In this document: positions 46,549-56,234 of the stretch, piece after piece
Position numbering within the stretch: the first letter of the stretch is position 1
How the letters are laid out: the number at the start of each line of letters is the position of its first letter
Source: Paenibacillus alvei DSM 29
GTDB taxonomy: Bacteria > Bacillota > Bacilli > Paenibacillales > Paenibacillaceae
DNA length: 64,000 nt
Direction: 5' to 3'
Assembly (NCBI RefSeq): GCF_000293805.1
Contig: NZ_AMBZ01000001.1
Location: forward strand, 400,001 to 464,000
Position numbers and translations under genes: made by a program
The notes under the pieces: model-generated
What the model saw: the letters and a program-made list of their open reading frames with translations, nothing else
Told to the model about the DNA's origin: nothing
Databases searched by the model: none

Positions 46549-46564
46549 GTATAATATATTATAC
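46549..46564. promoter_or_regulatory. 16-bp palindrome with back-to-back -10 boxes
   Basis: GTATAATATATTATAC is a perfect palindrome in the tdh/regulator intergenic region and gives TATAAT on both strands. Leftward, TATACA stands 16 bases upstream of it. It could be the tdh promoter, an operator for the divergent XRE-cupin regulator, or both. Confidence 0.5.
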
Positions 46565-46641
46565 GAATGTGCGTTATATTGTATATGGTGATTTGTATGA
46601 TTTTGGAATGGATCGTATAGACAACCAGAGAGGAGTATCCA

Positions 46642-47211
46642 ATGCAAGAACCGATACATAAGAAAATCGGCAAGAATCTGCAAGAAATAAGGAAATCACG
46701 CGGCTTAAGCCTTGATCAAGTGTCCGAGATGAGCGGAGTCAGCAAGGGGATGTTGGGGCAAATCGAGCGCGGAGAATCGAACCCAACCATTTCCGTACTA
46801 TGGAAAATTGTGAATGGCCTTCGTATCTCATTTGCCACCCTAATGGAGGAATCCACGCCAAATGTTACTGTTGTCCACATGGAAGAGACAACTCCCCTGG
46901 TAGAGGAAGAAGGCGCATATCGGGCATATCCGATTTTCCCGTTCGAGCAGGACAAAGGATTTGAAGTGTACAGTGTCGTCATTGAACCTGGCAGCAGCTA
47001 TACCTCAGAACCGCATTACGAGGGGGTTGAGGAATTTATCTGTGTCATGAACGGGCAGCTTCAAGTCAGCATTGGCGGCGCAACCTATACCCTTGAGCCG
47101 AACATGGCGCTTCGTTTCACCGCGAATGAGAACCACACGTATACGAACAACACCAATGTTGCCATCCGCTATATTACACTGCTCCATTATCCAACTGTGG
47201 GCAAATCATGA
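46642..47211 (+). CDS. XRE-family regulator with C-terminal cupin domain
   Basis: 189 residues. Helix-turn-helix at about residues 10-65 (GKNLQEIRKSRGLSLDQVSE, MSGVSKGMLGQIERGESNPT, ISVLWKIVNGL), then a single cupin from about 110 (GFEVYSVVIEPGSSYTSEPH, GVEEFICVMNGQLQVSIGG). Proteins of this build bind an effector in the cupin and often control amino-acid or amine metabolism. Divergence from tdh-kbl suggests control of threonine breakdown (inference). GAGAGGAG is 7 bases before the ATG. Confidence 0.9.
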   Translation: MQEPIHKKIGKNLQEIRKSRGLSLDQVSEMSGVSKGMLGQIERGESNPTISVLWKIVNGLRISFATLMEESTPNVTVVHMEETTPLVEEEGAYRAYPIFPFEQDKGFEVYSVVIEPGSSYTSEPHYEGVEEFICVMNGQLQVSIGGATYTLEPNMALRFTANENHTYTNNTNVAIRYITLLHYPTVGKS

Positions 47212-47237
47212 GAGACCAAGCCCGCGTTTGGTCTCTC
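47210..47237 (+). terminator. Hairpin after the XRE-cupin gene
   Basis: GAGAGACCAA and TTGGTCTCTC form a perfect 10-bp stem overlapping the stop codon. No T-run follows, so termination would be weak. Confidence 0.5.
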
Positions 47238-47372
47238 GCCACCTGCTGATGTCTTCTGGGCAGGGACAATGAATGCGGCTGGCAAGCGTGTCATACTCTG
47301 TTTTTATGCGGGTGAATCATCATCTGTTGCTCCCCTTTCACGATTACCCCCTTCGCTCAGGTGTCTTCCTAT

Positions 47373-47400
47373 AAAAAAAGAACCTCCCCGATATGGGAAG
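47373..47400 (-). terminator. Terminator of the MoxR-DUF58-transglutaminase operon
   Basis: Leftward CTTCCC and GGGGAG pair (one G-U) around ATATC, then GTTCT7. It lies about 85 bases after the transglutaminase stop. Confidence 0.65.
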
Positions 47401-47484
47401 ATTCATCATTCATTCATTGTTTTGAGGTGGGTTTCTATTCGGTCTGCATTAGATTTAGCCGGTTTATTGCCGGTGATGGTCGGT

Positions 47485-50199
47485 TTATTGGCATCCGCAT
47501 CTTTTCTTTTCTCTTGCACAGTCTCGAAGCACACCGTTGCAACCGTCAATAAACTGCTGCTGAACCGCCTGATCAGTAGGTCTGCCTGCGAAGAACAGGA
47601 CGTTGCAAGCGGACACAAATTGGCTGATAGCTTCACGCGACTGTCCCGCGTCAACACGTTCCGTTATGGTAACCTCGCGATGTTCTTGTCCTGTACGATT
47701 AGACATTTTTGTCTGGCTGACATATTCCGTCCATGTCATTCCACAAGGCTTCGCGCCATACTTCCGCTCAACTAGCATCCAAGCGATACTCCCCATCTCC
47801 TGTACCCGGCTCATGCGAAACTGATTCTGCTGAGCTTGAACAAGCCTCCGCAGCCTGCGCTGTAGTGCATGGCGTCTCGAAATATAGCGTATCGCGAACA
47901 GAAGCAATAGACCCCCGGCAGCACCGCTGCATAGAAGCAGCGGCATACGAGTAACTACGTGGTAACTAACCACCATTATGGCCGTCCCCGTACCCTCCCG
48001 CTCCACGATCGCCTTCCAATCCGCTGAGAGATGCCGAAGTGCGAGCCATTCATTTGCCAAATAGGTGTTGATACTCTGCATACCGATATTCCACCAACGC
48101 GCTATTGTGCAGCTTATGGATCGAACAGCGTCCCAACTTCTTCCTGTATCCGCTTCAGGAGGATTGTTCAGCAGAGCAGCTACCTCAGGTGTTATACGGT
48201 ATTGGGATAGCTTCTGTTCGCTCCCGGATATGGCTTCTCCGGATTCACTTCCCGCTTGGATTGCCGATGCCGCTACAACATCCGGATTGGATGCTGCATC
48301 CCCTCCTGGCACTCCAACGGGCGGCGTCGCTTCGAACGGCACCCAGCCTATTGCATCGAAATACACTTCCACCCAAGCGTGCGCATCTACACCCTTTATC
48401 GAGTATTGACCTGGCGAGGTAGCCTCTCCCGGCGCAAATCCCTTCACCCAGCGGGTGGGTATCCCTTGTGTGCGAAGCAGTACAGCCATGGCCGTCGAGA
48501 AGTGATTGCAATATCCTTGCCGAGCGTCAAAAAGAAAATAATCGACGAAATCTCGCCCTGACGGGGGCACAGCCGTGTTCACCTTAGTATAGGTATATTC
48601 CTGCTGTAAGAACTGCTGCACGTTGCGAACCTTGTCATATTGACTGTCCGCCCCTTCAGCAAGCCGCTTGCCAAGCTCGCGCACCCGATCCGGCAAGGTG
48701 CTTGGCAACTGTAATCCATCTCTGCCCACCATTTCCGGCCAATTTCCTTCGGCAGATGACCGCAGCAGACTTGCATTGAACCGAAATACTCGCGTATCGT
48801 ATTGATAAGTTAAGGGAATCGCTTCTGATTGTCCTTCTGCCATGCTTGTATCCGTGCTATATCTCCCAGATGCAGAATCAAAGCGTATAAAAGATTGTGA
48901 ATCAGATAACGCTCCCCCCGCACCAGCTTGCGGTGACCAAGAAGTTATTCGTTCGGGAATTCCGCCGAACAACAATGGATAGGCAGGACGGAACGACTTC
49001 CATATGACTGTCTGCTGGAAAGGCGCTGACCATCCTTGAGCCGTGTCCGCATGTTCCGGCTGCAATGCCCCCGATACATCAAGACGCTCTATTGCCGATT
49101 GTGACGACTCCCAGCCCCGGCCTGTGTAGATCGACTTGCTTTCTCCCCGCCAATACGTTGGCTCAGGGGATATTGCGGTGAACCATTCTGTATCATTGTC
49201 TTGAAGCGAGCCCCCGAGCTCCGAATCATCCATACTGTAGCCTGTTATTTTATCGATCGAGCGGTTATGCTCCGCTAGCTGACCGATGGCATCACGTTGT
49301 GCACGGCTCCCCCCGCCTGCTCGGGCCCTCGATTGTTCGGGAGACAGGGACTGCGTCAACGCTGCAAATGAAGCGAAAGGAGACGGCTTCGGCCAGGGAT
49401 ACACTTGTTTCATTCCTTCTGCCAAGCCCACAACAGCTAGGGACAGGAGCAGAGCGCATACCAGCCATCTGAGCGGCCATTGCCCTATTCGTGAATGTTC
49501 TGTATCCGATCCAAGCTGCTCATCCAAGTAGAGCGAAGCGGATAGCAGAAGTCCCCAGCCGACTGTACGTGCGATCGAACCTGTCACATCAAGTCCGAAT
49601 CCCCATTCAAAGCCAAACAAGTACACGATCGTCGATATCGCAAAAAAGAGAACGGTTCTGCGGCTGAGCATGAGGGATTGAATCGAGGAAGCTAACATCG
49701 CCCACCCAATCAGCAGCAGCAAAGTCCGAAACTCCCCGCTTGTATGCAGCCATTTCCCATCCACCCAGCCATTTATGTCAGAACGAAGCGCTGACGCGAT
49801 TCGCGCTAGTCCTACTAGCAGAGAACGAACAAATCCCTCTCCGGCCAACCAAGAATCGGAAGTATGAGGGAGAACGCGAATCGATCCAAACATCCAAGCC
49901 GTTGTCCCGAGAGCAACCATGCCATACAGCAGGGTAGACAGCACCGAGCTGCGAATGATCAGGCCGATAAGCAAATAGATGGCTACCGCAACAAGAAAAG
50001 GACGTACATCATTCAAATCAATATTTCGTCCTACCTCCTGCAGCGGATAGAACCATTCTGCGAACAAAGCGTACAGCAGCACCGTGAAGCCAGCTGCCTT
50101 CCAGCGCAGCAACCAGGTCCCCCGGACGCTCACAGCGGCTTCTGGAGTCAGTGAGCGTCCGTTATCCTTGCGCTGACGTCCAGTTATCGGAATATACAT
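47485..50199 (-). CDS. Membrane transglutaminase-like protein (TgpA/YebA-type)
   Basis: 904 residues. The N-terminal 250 or so residues contain about six membrane segments; a large extracytoplasmic part carries the transglutaminase core, with the nucleophile in QGYCNHFSTAMAVLLRTQGI and the histidine in VDAHAWVEVYFDAIGWVPFE, then a further membrane segment and a cytoplasmic DUF4129-like tail. The expected Asp after the histidine reads WVPFEATPP, with Glu in the usual motif place. The family stands with MoxR and DUF58 proteins, as here; its substrate is unknown. The start at 50199 (GAGGTGAG ahead) lies inside the DUF58 gene, overlapping it by 38 bases. Confidence 0.9.
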   Translation of the reverse strand: MYIPITGRQRKDNGRSLTPEAAVSVRGTWLLRWKAAGFTVLLYALFAEWFYPLQEVGRNIDLNDVRPFLVAVAIYLLIGLIIRSSVLSTLLYGMVALGTTAWMFGSIRVLPHTSDSWLAGEGFVRSLLVGLARIASALRSDINGWVDGKWLHTSGEFRTLLLLIGWAMLASSIQSLMLSRRTVLFFAISTIVYLFGFEWGFGLDVTGSIARTVGWGLLLSASLYLDEQLGSDTEHSRIGQWPLRWLVCALLLSLAVVGLAEGMKQVYPWPKPSPFASFAALTQSLSPEQSRARAGGGSRAQRDAIGQLAEHNRSIDKITGYSMDDSELGGSLQDNDTEWFTAISPEPTYWRGESKSIYTGRGWESSQSAIERLDVSGALQPEHADTAQGWSAPFQQTVIWKSFRPAYPLLFGGIPERITSWSPQAGAGGALSDSQSFIRFDSASGRYSTDTSMAEGQSEAIPLTYQYDTRVFRFNASLLRSSAEGNWPEMVGRDGLQLPSTLPDRVRELGKRLAEGADSQYDKVRNVQQFLQQEYTYTKVNTAVPPSGRDFVDYFLFDARQGYCNHFSTAMAVLLRTQGIPTRWVKGFAPGEATSPGQYSIKGVDAHAWVEVYFDAIGWVPFEATPPVGVPGGDAASNPDVVAASAIQAGSESGEAISGSEQKLSQYRITPEVAALLNNPPEADTGRSWDAVRSISCTIARWWNIGMQSINTYLANEWLALRHLSADWKAIVEREGTGTAIMVVSYHVVTRMPLLLCSGAAGGLLLLFAIRYISRRHALQRRLRRLVQAQQNQFRMSRVQEMGSIAWMLVERKYGAKPCGMTWTEYVSQTKMSNRTGQEHREVTITERVDAGQSREAISQFVSACNVLFFAGRPTDQAVQQQFIDGCNGVLRDCAREKKRCGCQ

Positions 50200-51628
50200 G
50201 ATACTCACCTCGGTTTCCACTATCGTTCATTTGCCCATCAGACATCCGGGCCTCTCTGTTCATCGCCTCGGCGGATGTCACTTCCGTACGTTTCACGGTA
50301 CTTCTAACGGATCGAGGAGCACCGATTCCCACCTTCTCCATCTGCCAGTCATCCACATGCAACCATTGATCGACTTGACCTAAACCTGCAAAAGACGTAA
50401 CAGCCCCCCGCATTTGGGAAAACCGCTGCGCGCTCACAACTGCCAGCCGCCTATGAACCGATGTATCCGAGTGAAGCGAGCTGGGAAGTGTCTCGTCATA
50501 CAGCCACCGCAGCTCCTTCCGTGTGCCCAACTGTTCAGCCGCCAATGCGATCATGGCATTTCGAGCTCCCTGTACAATCCTACCGTCGCTGATCCATATT
50601 AATCGAACAGTACGTCCGGCTTCTGTTTCACGCTGAATAACGGATGCTGCAACAGCAAGCGTCTCCTCCATCTTCTGTACAAGCTTTCTATGCTCGTTTT
50701 TCTTTTCACCCCTATCATCCATAGCATTCTTGCTGTTCTCGCCATTCTTGTTCTTGTCATTCGTGTTCAGATTCCATTCCAACCGCCATAAGGAATCATC
50801 AATAGCAATATCCCATTGTTCGCGCTGGCCTGATTCAGGAACACGAACCGATAGCGTTCGCCGTTTCGCATACACTCTCCAATCAATCGATCTCAAAGGA
50901 TCGCCAGCGCGGAATGCCCGCAGCTCCGCGCTTCGATAGCCGCTAGCAATTTGTGCGTTGGGAATGCTTCCTGCGATATGGCCGCTCTCTGGCAAAATCA
51001 TCGGATTGGATGCCTGATCATACAGTCCTTCGCCGCAGTCGTCCGCCTCTTGACCAGTACTTCCCTGGCTGGACTGCCACGCCTGCTCGCTTACGAATAT
51101 ATTCGACTGGGTCATCGCTGGCGGCATAATACAGATAGGAGCCGTATCCGCTACCGGGCGAATGATGACGTGATGCTTGAACCAGCCGAACAAATCCCCG
51201 TGCTGGAACTCAATACGTTCCAGTTCATACACACCTCGAGGAGCACCGACAAACGACGAGGTGAATGCTAATGTCCGGCGGCGGCGGGGGAACAGTAACC
51301 TCCGACACATCCATGTCCCACCCTCGCCTCCGGTTCGCGTCCAAAACTCCGTTACACGCAGCCATAATACGGGAAAAGGCCGATCCAGCTTAAGGGTGAC
51401 GTGAAAGATCATATCTTCTCCATTTCCCTGCTTGGCGCTTAATGGCTGATGCTCAGCCCGAATGGAGCGCAGTCTCTGCCCTATCCAATAAAAACGAATG
51501 CTGCTTATCAGCATGACGGCTAGTATGGCTGCAAGAAAAAATCCCGCAGCGCTTGCGCGTACAACTCCCATCCATACTAACGCAATGCATCCGCCAACTG
51601 TAAATAGGTATCGCAGCGCCTGCTTCAT
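50162..51628 (-). CDS. DUF58 (vWA-like) membrane protein
   Basis: 488 residues. Two membrane segments near the N-terminus (about 5-50), then a beta-rich part and the DUF58 signature ELRAFRAGDPLRSIDWRVYA with KRRTLSVRVPE, followed by a von Willebrand A-like region (QWDIAIDDSLWRLEWN). A low-complexity Asn/Lys/Asp segment (NTNDKNKNGENSKNAMDDRG) interrupts the latter. It starts by an ATGA overlap with the MoxR stop, with GGAGG ahead. It probably acts as the MoxR ATPase's partner at the membrane. Confidence 0.9.
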   Translation of the reverse strand: MKQALRYLFTVGGCIALVWMGVVRASAAGFFLAAILAVMLISSIRFYWIGQRLRSIRAEHQPLSAKQGNGEDMIFHVTLKLDRPFPVLWLRVTEFWTRTGGEGGTWMCRRLLFPRRRRTLAFTSSFVGAPRGVYELERIEFQHGDLFGWFKHHVIIRPVADTAPICIMPPAMTQSNIFVSEQAWQSSQGSTGQEADDCGEGLYDQASNPMILPESGHIAGSIPNAQIASGYRSAELRAFRAGDPLRSIDWRVYAKRRTLSVRVPESGQREQWDIAIDDSLWRLEWNLNTNDKNKNGENSKNAMDDRGEKKNEHRKLVQKMEETLAVAASVIQRETEAGRTVRLIWISDGRIVQGARNAMIALAAEQLGTRKELRWLYDETLPSSLHSDTSVHRRLAVVSAQRFSQMRGAVTSFAGLGQVDQWLHVDDWQMEKVGIGAPRSVRSTVKRTEVTSAEAMNREARMSDGQMNDSGNRGEYHVYSDNWTSAQG

Positions 51629-52818
51629 CGAAATAATCCTCCGAACCATATTCGATTGTCAGCTTGGCGAGGAGTCGACTCAGCTCCATAAACAGGAGGA
51701 ATAGACATCCCTCTGGAATCCGAAGCGCGATAGGCAGTTCCTTGCCTTGATCGTCCCGCCTTGGCCGCCGAAGCGTTGGAGCCCCCTCCCCCAGCTCTTC
51801 TGCTCACAGAACCAGTGGGGAAGCCAGGAACAGCAGTATGCTGAAGCACCTCAAGCACAATTTCCTCGGCCAGCACGCCACTTCGAACGGCCTGCGGCTG
51901 AAGCAGCAGACGGTGAGACATCACATGAACGGCCACCGCTTGTACATCATCCGGCACCGCATAGGTTCTGCCTTCAATCCATGCATGCGCCTGTGAGGCT
52001 CGCATTAAGGCGAGCGTCCCTCGTGGACTGACACCAAGCGTTGTTGCTTCATGGACGCGAGTTGCGAGCGCCAGCTCCGCCATATAGCGGCACAGCACCT
52101 CATCCACATGTACGGATTGAACACGCCGTACAAGCAAGCGCCATTCCTCTGGAGTCCAAAGCGGCTTCAGGCGCAGCAGCGGTTGCTCATCCTGATGACG
52201 CAGCAGCATATCCGCTTCCTGCTCAGCATGCGGATACCCGATAGACAAGCGCATCATGAACCGATCAGCTTCCGCTTCCGGCATGCGATAAGTTCCTTCA
52301 AAATGATGCGGATTTTGAGTTCCAATCAACATAAAAGGATCCGGCAGCGGACGTGTTGTGCCGTCCACTGTAACCATGCGCTCCTCCATTGCCTCAAGCA
52401 GAGCAGACTGTGTCCGGGCAGGGGCACGGTTCAATTCATCAGCCAGCACAACATTTGCCTGAAGGGCGCCTTCACTATAGCGCAGCTCACCCGTGCTTGG
52501 CTCCCATACCATACTGCCTGTAATATCTGCCGGCATCATATCCGGTGTCATCTGAATGCGGCGGAAGGTTCCGCCCGTAATCCGCGCAAGCGCACGTGCA
52601 AGCACTGTCTTCCCTACGCCTGGCACATCCTCAAGCAATATATGTCCGCCTGACAGCATCGCGATCCCTGCCATTTTCACGACCTCTCGTTTGCCGATAA
52701 TGACTTGTTCCATGCGCTCAAGATAAGAAACCCAACCCCGCTGCGCGAACTCCGTCATCCATACATCGTTATCCGCCTGCGGACGCTGCCCGCTTCCTGC
52801 AATCCATTCATTCGTCAT
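51625..52818 (-). CDS. MoxR-family AAA ATPase
   Basis: 397 residues. Walker A DVPGVGKTVLARALA is near residue 65, Walker B NVVLADELNRAPARTQSALL near 125, sensor 1 IGTQNPHHFEGTY and the MoxR-typical PEAEADRFMMRLSIGYP follow. The C-terminal 70 residues are Gly/Ser/Arg-rich and not conserved, a tail longer than the usual MoxR length of about 320. MoxR proteins act as chaperone-like ATPases for vWA-domain partners, here the DUF58 protein. First gene of the operon; GGGAGGG precedes the ATG. Confidence 0.93.
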   Translation of the reverse strand: MTNEWIAGSGQRPQADNDVWMTEFAQRGWVSYLERMEQVIIGKREVVKMAGIAMLSGGHILLEDVPGVGKTVLARALARITGGTFRRIQMTPDMMPADITGSMVWEPSTGELRYSEGALQANVVLADELNRAPARTQSALLEAMEERMVTVDGTTRPLPDPFMLIGTQNPHHFEGTYRMPEAEADRFMMRLSIGYPHAEQEADMLLRHQDEQPLLRLKPLWTPEEWRLLVRRVQSVHVDEVLCRYMAELALATRVHEATTLGVSPRGTLALMRASQAHAWIEGRTYAVPDDVQAVAVHVMSHRLLLQPQAVRSGVLAEEIVLEVLQHTAVPGFPTGSVSRRAGGGGSNASAAKAGRSRQGTAYRASDSRGMSIPPVYGAESTPRQADNRIWFGGLFR

Positions 52819-52904
52819 ATGATTCCCTCCCTATCAACCACTATCAACCCTGACTTGCTTATATGATTCTTATTCTTCTGCACATTCATAGACAACAACA
52901 CGAC

Positions 52905-52958
52905 AAAAAGCCCGGAACGATTCCCGCGTGCAGCTGCACGTCTGTCATCGTCCCGGGC
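52905..52958 (-). terminator. Terminator of the polysaccharide deacetylase gene
   Basis: Leftward GCCCGGGACGAT and ATCGTTCCGGGC pair in a long imperfect stem, with the palindrome GTGCAGCTGCAC at the tip, followed by T5. Confidence 0.8.
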
Positions 52959-53091
52959 CGTTCTATATATCAGTGTCGCCCAAGCTGCTAGTTTTCAAAC
53001 CTATCATGTCCGCAATCTCTTACATCATCTTGAATCTTTCATTCTTTCAATTGGATCTGCTTCAAAATGAACCTAATTCTAATGGAGAGCT

Positions 53092-54576
53092 CTATTCCTG
53101 CTTATTTTTATCTGTTAATTCGATCGGGGAAAGCGTATAGCTTGTCAGCTTCACACCGAATGCATCCAGCACTTGCCGCAAAGGAACCCATGAAACATAC
53201 TTCTGTGTCACGACTTGGAGAGGCTGCACCTTCACTTCCCCATCCTCGCCTGATTGTCCTATCAATTCCAGCTTGCCCGCCCGTACATTTATGCCAACTG
53301 TGGTGTTATTCCACTTGATATTTACTCGTTCCCATTCCGTGTTCCATTCTACCGAACCATTTAGGCGCTCTACCAGCATGCGCAATGGAACATAGGTAAG
53401 ATCCTGATAGCTCATAAATTGATCTGGAGTGAACTCGATCTCCCCTTGATCCGTCGTTATCTTCAGCAGCCTATCCAACTTTACGGGCTCTGCTGGTTTT
53501 GGATTCACCTTCGGATCCGTTGTACCGTCTGCTTTCGTATCTGGTTTTGGTTTCGGCTTCTGCTCTGGCTTTGGCTGCTTATCATGATTCGCCGTCTCCA
53601 TCGGTTTCACATTTGCCTCAATCCATGCAGTGCTTACAGGTGATCTAGACCAGCGTTTTTTGGCAGCTAGCTTGAACTGCACGGGCTTTACATAGGAAGA
53701 AAGCACATCGAATGTATATCCCTTTGTTTTATAATAACGAATGATTTCTGGAAGTGCCTTTACAGTCTCCCCATGCCCTATTCCATCATGCATAAGCACA
53801 ACAGTTGACGGGAGCAATCCCCCGTCCTTCACCCCTTGCACAATTTCCTTGGCAGGAACGCCGCGCCGCTTAGAATCGCCACTGTCTACATGCCAGTCGT
53901 ATACGAGATACCCCGCTTGATTCATCAAGTCGAAATATTGCTTATCAAAGTTCAAAAAAGTACCGCCAGGCGCACGAACTAATTCGGGCTCAAAACCAAC
54001 GATTTTCTCAATAATTTGCCCAGTCCGCTTAATCTGACTCCAGAAATTCCGGAAATCGCCATACAGCTCTGAATACTCATGATTGTAGCTATGATTGCCA
54101 AGCGCATGGCCTTCCTGCACAATACGCTCCACCAGCTTCGGATTCCGTTCTGCCTGCTGTCCCAACACGAAGAATGTCCCCTTCACCTTCTCTTTCTGCA
54201 AAATATCGAGTACATCCTTCGTATGTATGCTAGGGCCATCATCGAATGTCAAATACACAACCTTGTCCGGCTTATTGGCAGGCACCTCGGATTTGCCCTT
54301 GCTGCTTACTAGAACTGGCGCAGCCGCCGCTTCAACGCCAACTCGCTGACCCGCGAAATGTAAGGAATCAGTTGCAGACAATTCAGGAGTTGGGTCACTG
54401 GAAGATTCCAATGTATGAGAGCTGGATGATAGATTGCTATCCTGAACATGCCCCGATGAAGCATATGCAACATGTTCCGTTGACGAACGTCCATCAACGG
54501 AGGCTAAGCATCCAACCAGAACAAGCAAGGCGCTCAGCGCCGTAATCATTAACGTTCTTAACTTGCCATTCATCAT
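53092..54576 (-). CDS. Polysaccharide deacetylase lipoprotein with C-terminal stalk domain
   Basis: 494 residues from the ATG at 54576 (GGAG 9 bases ahead; an ATG two codons earlier is also possible). The N-terminus has a lipoprotein-like signal ending LVLVGC (Cys23). The NodB domain shows VVYLTFDDGPSIHTKDVLDI, with the catalytic and metal Asp pair, and the metal histidines in GHALGNHSYNHEY; later LVRAPGGTF and DWHVDSGDS. A Pro/Lys-rich linker (KPEQKPKPKP) leads to a copper-amine-oxidase N-domain-like repeat (TYVPLRMLVERLNGSVEWN; SWVPLRQVLDAFGVK) common in Paenibacillus surface proteins. It probably de-N-acetylates peptidoglycan or chitin-like polymers outside the cell. Confidence 0.92.
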   Translation of the reverse strand: MMNGKLRTLMITALSALLVLVGCLASVDGRSSTEHVAYASSGHVQDSNLSSSSHTLESSSDPTPELSATDSLHFAGQRVGVEAAAAPVLVSSKGKSEVPANKPDKVVYLTFDDGPSIHTKDVLDILQKEKVKGTFFVLGQQAERNPKLVERIVQEGHALGNHSYNHEYSELYGDFRNFWSQIKRTGQIIEKIVGFEPELVRAPGGTFLNFDKQYFDLMNQAGYLVYDWHVDSGDSKRRGVPAKEIVQGVKDGGLLPSTVVLMHDGIGHGETVKALPEIIRYYKTKGYTFDVLSSYVKPVQFKLAAKKRWSRSPVSTAWIEANVKPMETANHDKQPKPEQKPKPKPDTKADGTTDPKVNPKPAEPVKLDRLLKITTDQGEIEFTPDQFMSYQDLTYVPLRMLVERLNGSVEWNTEWERVNIKWNNTTVGINVRAGKLELIGQSGEDGEVKVQPLQVVTQKYVSWVPLRQVLDAFGVKLTSYTLSPIELTDKNKQE

Positions 54577-54668
54577 TATCATCGTCTCCTTCTTCCCTTT
54601 CGTAATGCATTCAAGCGTGAACTTGTCCCTGTTTCTATTACCTATTGCTAGATTATATGGCGGAAATA

Positions 54669-54703
54669 AAAAAGATGACACCGAATGGCGCCACCTTTTT
54701 TCT
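54669..54703 (-). terminator. Second terminator after the HAAS-SEDS gene
   Basis: Leftward GGTGGCGCC and GGTGTCATC pair through nine positions including three G-U pairs, followed by T6. In the other direction the same positions would be A-C mismatches, so it works leftward only. Confidence 0.6.
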
Positions 54704-54763
54704 AGTTTGCGGCTACTACTTGATCATACGATTTCACCAGTCGAATAACAACATTTTCCTATT

Positions 54764-54798
54764 CAAAAAAGGGGACATCGATTGAATGTCACCTTTTC
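54764..54798 (-). terminator. First terminator after the HAAS-SEDS gene
   Basis: Leftward AAAAGGTGACAT and ATGTCCCCTTTT pair around CAATCG, followed by T6. Together with the stem at 54669 it insulates the deacetylase gene. Confidence 0.7.
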
Positions 54799-54882
54799 CT
54801 CATTGCTGCTACTACGAGCATATGTAATTCTTCAACTCAAACTCTCTTAAACGCAATAGCCCACTTACTCTCACAACTCAGC

Positions 54883-56232
54883 TCATCGATTTAGAACCGA
54901 TACCATGTCTTTGTTCCAATGTGAACTGGAATACAACCCCAGCAACAGCATCCACAGTACAATCTCACTCCAGTCGGATCCGAGCAGAGGAAGTCCTGCA
55001 CCACCGTTCATGGGAACGACCCCGATAATTCCCCCGATATACAGCAAGCTCTGAATCCCCATCATCCCGCTCACCAAAAGACCAATTCCTCTAGCAAACG
55101 GATCACGAAATAGCAGCGCTGAATTGTACATCGTAACGATAATAACGCCAAGGCAGATTATTAATACCAAGCCTCCTGCCCACCCAAACATATGCACGAT
55201 CGTCACAGTCAAATTTTCGCTATCTAGGTAAGGAAGAAGTCTGCGAATATTATTAACTCCGTTCCCGAACCATCCTGCTTCGCGAAATAACTGCTGTACC
55301 ACTTTTTGAGTGTAACCCCCGTCTCTCCAAAAGCTATGAAACCATACTACTAATCTGTGATTGACCATAAAGCGAAGACTCTCTATAAGCCAATAGCAGA
55401 GTCCGCCTGCTATGAGTGTCACACCAGCCGCAATTGCCATATTCTTTCCCTTCACTCCTGCCAGCTTGAATACGATTATACCTCCGACAAGATAAGTGGA
55501 CACTTGCAGCAGATTACAATTTACAAGAAATACAATGATCGGCAGTATAAAAAGAACGATTTTCAGGAAAATTGCACGATGCATGTTCTCTGGTTTTCTG
55601 CTCCACATCGAATACAAAGAAAAGAGGTATAGATACGGACTCATATAAAAGATATCGATGGGAATGTCACCAAGGATTGGGATTGCCTTTAGTCCAAATT
55701 GAGGGTACCCATTTATGGTGTAAACGGGAAATATAACAGTATACACACTAAGACACAACGTAATGCCATATATCCATGCTGCTTCTTGTTGCAATTTCTG
55801 ATAACCTACCCATAATGCAAACAGAAAAGCCACCACCCCCGGTACTAGACGCCATGCATAACCTTCGGCAGATAAGCGATAAAGATCTTGAGGATTTCCA
55901 GCTTGCACGGCGAACAAGCTAACTACACAAATAGTAATCCACACCAATATGGAAATCCACAGCTTCCAAGGGGCCTTAGGACGATGCACCTGATTGAACT
56001 GCGCTGCTACAACGGAAGGCTCTCCCATGTTGCGCACCGCCTGCTGCGCAGACACTGCTTCATCCATACCATAATCCATCCCTGATTCCGTCTCATTCAG
56101 CAAATGATCCAGCAGTTCAACTCGAATCTCACTGTGCATCTGCTTGGCCTTCACGTGAGCAAGGACGTCGCCCACGAATTGTTCAAGGATCGAGCTGTGC
56201 TGCGTATCTCTAGATTTCTGATCACATGGCAT
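54883..56232 (-). CDS. SEDS (FtsW/RodA/SpoVE-like) protein with N-terminal HAAS domain
   Basis: 449 residues from the ATG at 56232 (GGGGAGG 7 bases ahead). Residues 1-90 form a helical HAAS/permease-prefix domain (LLDHLLNETESGMDYGMDEA, AQQAVRNMGEPSVVAAQFNQ). About ten membrane segments follow, with SEDS-like features: WFGNGVNNIRRLLPYLDSEN then LTVTIVHMFGWAGGLVLI, and the late VVPMNGGAGLPLLGSDWSE, reminiscent of the LPLTGLPLPFISYGGSS motif of FtsW/RodA but altered. Canonical members polymerise glycan strands; whether this divergent branch does is unknown. It lies directly after a PadR regulator, a common pairing for HAAS proteins. Confidence 0.8.
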   Translation of the reverse strand: MPCDQKSRDTQHSSILEQFVGDVLAHVKAKQMHSEIRVELLDHLLNETESGMDYGMDEAVSAQQAVRNMGEPSVVAAQFNQVHRPKAPWKLWISILVWITICVVSLFAVQAGNPQDLYRLSAEGYAWRLVPGVVAFLFALWVGYQKLQQEAAWIYGITLCLSVYTVIFPVYTINGYPQFGLKAIPILGDIPIDIFYMSPYLYLFSLYSMWSRKPENMHRAIFLKIVLFILPIIVFLVNCNLLQVSTYLVGGIIVFKLAGVKGKNMAIAAGVTLIAGGLCYWLIESLRFMVNHRLVVWFHSFWRDGGYTQKVVQQLFREAGWFGNGVNNIRRLLPYLDSENLTVTIVHMFGWAGGLVLIICLGVIIVTMYNSALLFRDPFARGIGLLVSGMMGIQSLLYIGGIIGVVPMNGGAGLPLLGSDWSEIVLWMLLLGLYSSSHWNKDMVSVLNR

Positions 56233-56234
56233 CC

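Noticed and set aside
47269-47775. 168-codon plus-strand frame
   Set aside because: Largely antisense to the C-terminus of the transglutaminase-like protein and crosses its terminator; no coding signs.
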